Source: an uncultured beta proteobacterium
Lineage (GTDB): Bacteria; Pseudomonadota; Gammaproteobacteria; Burkholderiales; Burkholderiaceae
Direction: 5' to 3'
NCBI GenBank assembly: GCA_903835865.1
Contig: CAILON010000266.1
Location: forward strand, 1 to 10,126
Length of the DNA stretch: 10,126 nucleotides
The notes beneath the pieces were generated by a model. It did no database searches. It worked only from the letters and a program-made list of their open reading frames with translations, and was not told the DNA's origin. Below, in pieces: positions 7,435 to 10,126 of the stretch (position 1 is its first letter; each line of letters begins with the position of its first letter). Both the position numbers and the translations under genes were made by a program.

Positions 7435-7634
7435 TAAGTCTGTCCTGCAGCATGCTGACGTCGAATGCGGGCTAAATAAATTTCACCCTCAACTAAGTCT
7501 TGGCACTGCATACATTTATTGCAAATAGATGCCTGCTCCCGCAACTCTTCAATCGAGTTAATGGGATGAGCATCTAGATACTCACGGAGTTCTTCATCAA
7601 AAACCTCGTTGCAGAGGCAAACTACTTGGGCCAT
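7434..7634 (-). CDS. Bfd-like [2Fe-2S]-binding small protein
   Basis: A 66-residue protein resembling bacterioferritin-associated ferredoxin (Bfd) and the BFD-like [2Fe-2S] domain. The N-terminal ligand pair is Cys6-x-Cys8 in VVCLCNEV, and the C-terminal pair sits in SICNKCMQC with Cys38, Cys41 and Cys44. Aligned by eye with E. coli Bfd, Cys41 and Cys44 match the known cluster ligands and Cys38 replaces a glycine, giving a fifth cysteine. Bfd reduces bacterioferritin to release iron; other family members are domains of larger oxidoreductases. No ferritin gene is in the window. It is first in the minus-strand operon with the EEP hydrolase and cardiolipin synthase and overlaps the former by one base (TAATG). 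A TATAAC box 14 bases ahead of the start may be its -10; no Shine-Dalgarno sequence is evident. Confidence 0.85.
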   Translation of the reverse strand: MAQVVCLCNEVFDEELREYLDAHPINSIEELREQASICNKCMQCQDLVEGEIYLARIRRQHAAGQT

Positions 7635-7647
7635 AGGTCAAATTAGG

Positions 7648-7653
7648 GTTATA
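7648..7653 (-). promoter_or_regulatory. Possible -10 box for the Bfd-like operon
   Basis: On the minus strand this reads TATAAC, a 5 of 6 match to the sigma-70 -10 consensus, 13 bases before the ATG at 7634. No good -35 element is seen at 16-18 bp. If real, the mRNA leader would be only about six bases long. Confidence 0.35.
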
Positions 7654-7683
7654 TCTCTTATTAAGTCCATTTTGCCATCCCCT

Positions 7684-7692
7684 TGATAGAAT
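7684..7692 (+). promoter_or_regulatory. Extended -10 promoter for tupBC
   Basis: The sequence TGATAGAAT is an extended -10 element: TG, one base, then TAGAAT, 5 of 6 to TATAAT. No good -35 is present at 16-18 bp, which an extended -10 can offset. The expected transcription start falls about 7 bases downstream, at or next to the A of the tupB ATG at 7700, so the transcript may be leaderless; no Shine-Dalgarno sequence precedes that ATG, which fits. Confidence 0.4.
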
Positions 7693-7699
7693 CGAACGC

Positions 7700-8395
7700 A
7701 TGCTAACTGCTTTTCATGATGCCCTCATCCTACTTACCCACTTAGATGGTGGGGTAATCGGCATTGTGCTCGTCTCCCTACAGGTTAGTCTTACGGCACT
7801 TTTGTTTGGCACCTTGCTGGGTCTTCCAGTCGGCGCCTTGTTGGCCACAGAGGAATTTAAGGGCAAAAAGGCAATTATTGTGACCCTTAATACGCTCATG
7901 GGTGTCCCGACAGTCATTATTGGTGTTCTGGTCTACCTCATGCTCTCTCGTTCTGGGCCCCTAGGCGCTTGGGGATGGCTCTTTACCCCCAAGGGGATGA
8001 TCGTAGCCCAAACACTCCTGACAACCCCCTTAATTGCAGCTCTAAGCAGGCAGATTCTTGAAGACTCCTGGCGCATTCACCGCGATTCCTTTATGAGTCT
8101 TCGCTTGCCACCGCTATCCCGTTTTAAATGGCTCATCTGGGACTGTCGTTTCTCTTTGACGATTGCGATTCTTGCTGGTCTAGCAAGAGCGATATCCGAG
8201 GTAGGCGCCGTCATGATTGTGGGTGGCAATATTGATCATTCCACCAGAACCATGACTACTGCGATTGCATTAGAAACTAGCAAAGGTGATTTACCGCTTG
8301 CCCTAGCCCTAGGGATTGTCCTATTAACTATAGTTCTGCTGGCAAATTTATTTACTTTTGCAGTTCGTCAAGTTGCGGAGCGTCGCTATGGATAA
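7700..8395 (+). CDS. tupB: Tungstate-type ABC transporter permease, TupB-like
   Basis: A 231-residue inner-membrane permease. Hydrophobic segments lie at about 20-49, 59-82, 100-116, 152-175 and 198-222. The cytoplasmic coupling loop (SRQILEDSWRIHRDSFMSLR, 116-135) corresponds to the EAA region, and the motif block ARAISEVGAVMIVGGN (162-177) followed by TRTMTTAIALETSKGD (182-197) is characteristic of TupB-type tungstate permeases. TupB carries tungstate, and relatives take molybdate, through the membrane with TupC and a periplasmic binding protein TupA. TupC overlaps its 3' end by 8 bp, but no tupA is present on either side. The chosen ATG lacks a Shine-Dalgarno sequence and may be leaderless. 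The opposing formate dehydrogenase operon downstream supports a W/Mo supply role. Specificity for tungstate over molybdate cannot be told from the permease. Confidence 0.85.
   Translation: MLTAFHDALILLTHLDGGVIGIVLVSLQVSLTALLFGTLLGLPVGALLATEEFKGKKAIIVTLNTLMGVPTVIIGVLVYLMLSRSGPLGAWGWLFTPKGMIVAQTLLTTPLIAALSRQILEDSWRIHRDSFMSLRLPPLSRFKWLIWDCRFSLTIAILAGLARAISEVGAVMIVGGNIDHSTRTMTTAIALETSKGDLPLALALGIVLLTIVLLANLFTFAVRQVAERRYG
8377..8380 (+). promoter_or_regulatory. Ribosome binding site deciding the tupC start
   Basis: GGAG ends 7 bases before the ATG at 8388, inside the tupB coding region. It supports this ATG over the upstream in-frame TTG at 8358, which has no such element. Confidence 0.6.
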
Positions 8396-9095
8396 TCTAG
8401 CAGATCAATTTGTGAAGTTCATTGAGCTGAAAAATATCACGGTAATTAGTAATGGCAAAACCATTCTAGATATTCCGCATGCCATCATTCCCGCAGACAG
8501 AATCACGGCATGCATTGGGCCAAATGGCGCAGGTAAAACTACTCTCTTAAAACTATTGGATGGTCTGATTAAACCGGATACCGGTTCGGTATCCTATTCA
8601 TTTGATACCAGTACCGCGCTAGTTTTACATCACACGCCAATGATCAAAGCTTCTGCCAGAACCAATATGGGCATGGTTGCTGATGTAGATCCTAATATCA
8701 GCGCAGCGGATGTCAATCGAATACTAGATAAAGTTGGTTTGAGCGCCCTTGCCTCAAGCCCCGCTCACAAACTCTCTGCTGGAGAGAGGCAGAAACTTTG
8801 TCTGGGAAGGGCTCTACTACAAAGGCCCAACCTTGTATTGTTAGACGAACCCACCGCCAACCTTGATCCCAATGCTACAGAGCAAGTAGAACAAATTATT
8901 CATGAGTTTGATCGGAATGGGACGGATGTCATTTTTTCATCTCATCAGCTCGCTCAAGTACAAAGACTTGCCCAATACATCATCTTCATCGATGGTGGTG
9001 AGATAAAAGAAAAGGGACCCGTGGGCCCCTTCTTCTTAAATCCTCAAACACAAGCAGCTAAACGCTACTTACATCAAGAACTACTGTCTGAATAA
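8388..9095 (+). CDS. tupC: Tungstate-type ABC transporter ATPase, TupC-like
   Basis: A 235-residue ATPase partner of the TupB permease. Walker A is GPNGAGKT (44-51), the signature is LSAGERQ (129-135, Ala in place of the common first Gly), Walker B is LVLLDEPTANLDP (149-161), and the H-loop His186 is in SSHQLAQ. The Q-loop position, usually Gln, appears to be His82 in LHHTPMI. The frame stays open upstream to a TTG at 8358, but the ATG at 8388 has a GGAG ribosome binding site 7 bases before it and leaves an N-terminus of normal length, so I use it; this gives an 8-bp overlap with tupB. The gene stops exactly one base before the stop codon of the opposing small-protein gene. A likely bidirectional terminator lies inside its 3' end. 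Confidence 0.88.
   Translation: MDNLADQFVKFIELKNITVISNGKTILDIPHAIIPADRITACIGPNGAGKTTLLKLLDGLIKPDTGSVSYSFDTSTALVLHHTPMIKASARTNMGMVADVDPNISAADVNRILDKVGLSALASSPAHKLSAGERQKLCLGRALLQRPNLVLLDEPTANLDPNATEQVEQIIHEFDRNGTDVIFSSHQLAQVQRLAQYIIFIDGGEIKEKGPVGPFFLNPQTQAAKRYLHQELLSE
9012..9031. terminator. Candidate bidirectional terminator inside tupC 3' end
   Basis: GGGACCC (9014-9020) faces GGGCCCC (9023-9029), giving a GC-rich stem with one A-C mismatch that is extended by two A-T pairs on the outside. Read rightward, the hairpin is followed by TTCTTCTT. Read leftward, it is followed by TTTTCTTTTAT, a better U-rich tail. It could end tupBC transcription (about 65 bases before the stop) and also stop transcripts of the opposing formate dehydrogenase operon about 65 bases past their last stop codon. 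The loop is small, so the inner pairs may open. Confidence 0.45.
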
Positions 9096-9368
9096 TTATT
9101 TTGCTGGTGCTGGTGCAGCTGCTACTGGCGCCACAAATGGTGGCGGTGCTACGCACGCAGCGGGTGCGGGCGTGCCGGACATTTTAAATTTATCAGCCAC
9201 TCGGTTCTGTGATTGGCATAGTTGATAAGCGCCAACGCGATCACCATAGGCAGATTTAGCTTTTGCTAGGTTAGCGACCTCTTGCGCCTCTGGAGACAAG
9301 GGCGGCAAGGTTGCGAGCGCTGTTGCAGAAGCGATGGCGCAGATTGTAAAAGCAATGATTTTTTTCAT
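9096..9368 (-). CDS. Small exported protein of unknown function next to formate dehydrogenase
   Basis: A 90-residue protein I do not recognise as a characterised family. It begins with a clear signal peptide (KK, then a hydrophobic core, and ALA at 17-19 as the probable cleavage site), so the mature 71 residues should be periplasmic. The mature part has a short, likely helical charged stretch (SPEAQEVANLAKAKSAYGDR, 25-44), two cysteines (51 and 72) that could form a disulfide, and an Ala/Pro-rich tail from about 67 to the end. The start at 9368 is chosen because AAGGA lies 7 bases ahead and the signal peptide begins exactly there; a longer reading would overlap the cytochrome gene. It follows the formate dehydrogenase cytochrome gene after 10 bp, so it is probably in that operon and may serve the periplasmic enzyme. 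Confidence 0.75.
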   Translation of the reverse strand: MKKIIAFTICAIASATALATLPPLSPEAQEVANLAKAKSAYGDRVGAYQLCQSQNRVADKFKMSGTPAPAACVAPPPFVAPVAAAPAPAK

Positions 9369-9375
9369 GGCTTTG

Positions 9376-9380
9376 TCCTT
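9376..9380 (-). promoter_or_regulatory. Ribosome binding site of the small exported protein
   Basis: On the minus strand AAGGA lies 7 bases before the ATG at 9368 and overlaps the stop codon of the cytochrome gene, so a ribosome finishing the upstream gene lands on it. It fixes the start at the signal peptide. Confidence 0.65.
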
Positions 9381-10126
9381 ATTTATTAATCTTGTTGTAC
9401 CAAATCTCATGATGCTCTTTAGCCCAAGTAGCATCTACATAGCCAGTCTTCATGCCATCAATTGAACCTTGCATACCGATCGTTCCGATGTAGATATGTC
9501 CCATGGCCATAGCAGTCATCAATACAGCTCCTGAGCTATGAATGATATTGGCCAGCTGCATCGTGCCGCGCCAATATTGAATGTCCATAAAGGGCACGAT
9601 CATATCGAGCACAAAACCTGATGCGGAGATTATGAGGCCCAAGAAAACCATCCCAAACCAGAACCAAAACTTTTCGCCAAAGTTAAAGAATCCTGCGGGA
9701 ACATGTTTGCCAGAGAAAATACCGCCAAAAGATAGAAGCCATGCCATGTCACCCTCTCCAAAGATGTTCTTGCGAACAAATAAGAAGAAGAAAATCACAA
9801 TACATAAAGTAAATAGTGGGCCCGTAAAGTTATGGACACTCTTGCAAAGCATCAAGAACGAGCCATAAGCCATGCCGCCCATTAAAGGCAATGCGAAGAA
9901 TTTTCCGTAGAGAATCAGCAGGCCAGTGAACGCAAGAGCTAAAAAGCTTCCGGCCATCGTCCAATGAACCAAACGATCAAAGCCATTAAAACGTTTAATC
10001 TTAGAGCCCGAAAGAGGCGCATGCAATTTGATCGAGCCCTTTAGCGTGTACATCGCAATTACGCCAAAAAAGGCAATTGCCAAAAGCCAACCGCCATATA
10101 CCGTAATGATTCCATTGCGAATCAAA
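9379..10126 (-). CDS. Formate dehydrogenase cytochrome b556 (gamma) subunit, N-terminus outside window
   Basis: The last 248 residues or so of the di-heme membrane anchor of a respiratory formate dehydrogenase, which passes electrons from the catalytic and FeS subunits to quinone. The frame is still open at the right edge. Burkholderiales homologs, as I recall them, have an extra N-terminal part that would lie outside. Four histidines suit heme ligation: His54 in RLVHWTM, His98 in SVHNFTG, and His196 and His210 (counting from the first visible codon), the last two 14 apart as in E. coli FdnI. Several hydrophobic segments span the chain, and the tail YVDATWAKEHHEIWYNK is typical. The catalytic and FeS subunit genes would be expected further right. 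A small exported protein follows after 10 bp. The enzyme class uses Mo or W, which fits the tupBC neighbour. Confidence 0.92.
   Translation of the reverse strand, partial: LIRNGIITVYGGWLLAIAFFGVIAMYTLKGSIKLHAPLSGSKIKRFNGFDRLVHWTMAGSFLALAFTGLLILYGKFFALPLMGGMAYGSFLMLCKSVHNFTGPLFTLCIVIFFFLFVRKNIFGEGDMAWLLSFGGIFSGKHVPAGFFNFGEKFWFWFGMVFLGLIISASGFVLDMIVPFMDIQYWRGTMQLANIIHSSGAVLMTAMAMGHIYIGTIGMQGSIDGMKTGYVDATWAKEHHEIWYNKINK

Noticed and set aside
7635..7699. ModE-type molybdate operator near GTTATAT upstream of tupB
   Set aside because: Only one short half-like element is seen and no second arm; the same bases fit the -10 box of the divergent operon better.
8358..8387. TTG start giving a 10-residue longer TupC
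   Set aside because: The ATG at 8388 has a GGAG ribosome binding site, and the extra residues are simply the overlapping end of tupB in another frame.
9100..9180. Repetitive GCTGGTGCTGG-like tract considered as a DNA repeat
   Set aside because: It is explained by the Ala/Pro-rich tail of the small exported protein.
9369..9434. Longer N-terminus for the small exported protein
   Set aside because: It would bury the signal peptide and overlap the cytochrome gene; AAGGA placement supports the start at 9368.

Overview
The window looks like a piece of a small, streamlined betaproteobacterial (Burkholderiales) chromosome, most likely Polynucleobacter or a close relative. This is judged from protein character, moderate GC and extreme compactness, not from a database search. 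I count 13 protein genes, and only about 211 of 10126 bases lie outside them. I see no RNA genes, mobile elements, CRISPR arrays or phage genes.

The genes form blocks of two or three that alternate in strand. (1) Bases 1-1001, plus: the end of livG and all of livF, the two ATPases of a branched-chain amino acid or organic-acid (HAAT-type) ABC importer. (2) 998-2733, minus: a class III (CaiB/BaiF) CoA-transferase followed by a YqaA-family membrane protein. (3) 2845-5210, plus: an acyl-CoA dehydrogenase followed by a second class III CoA-transferase. (4) 5207-7634, minus: a Bfd-like [2Fe-2S] protein, an endonuclease/exonuclease/phosphatase-fold hydrolase and a cardiolipin synthase, coupled by overlapping start and stop codons. 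(5) 7700-9095, plus: tupB-tupC, permease and ATPase of a tungstate-type importer, with no binding protein nearby. (6) 9096-10126, minus: the formate dehydrogenase cytochrome b subunit (running off the right edge) and a small exported protein.

Functional links: blocks 2 and 3 share one 111-bp divergent region and look like a CoA-ester catabolic module (CoA transfer plus alpha,beta-dehydrogenation) of unknown substrate, possibly fed by the neighbouring importer. Blocks 5 and 6 place a tungstate/molybdate-type importer tail to tail with a formate dehydrogenase, an enzyme class that needs Mo or W. In block 4 a cardiolipin synthase is paired with a YbhP-like hydrolase, as in E. coli, but behind a five-cysteine Bfd-like protein.

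The most notable structural features are three tail-to-tail gene junctions with no spacer (two overlap by 4 bp, one abuts), a candidate bidirectional terminator inside the 3' end of tupC, and a hairpin covering the apparent ribosome binding site of the YqaA-family gene. The acyl-CoA dehydrogenase lacks the usual C-terminal catalytic glutamate and may use the helix-G position instead. I found no clearly new defence or mobile system; the CoA module and the Bfd-hydrolase-cardiolipin synthase operon are the best candidates for undescribed biology.
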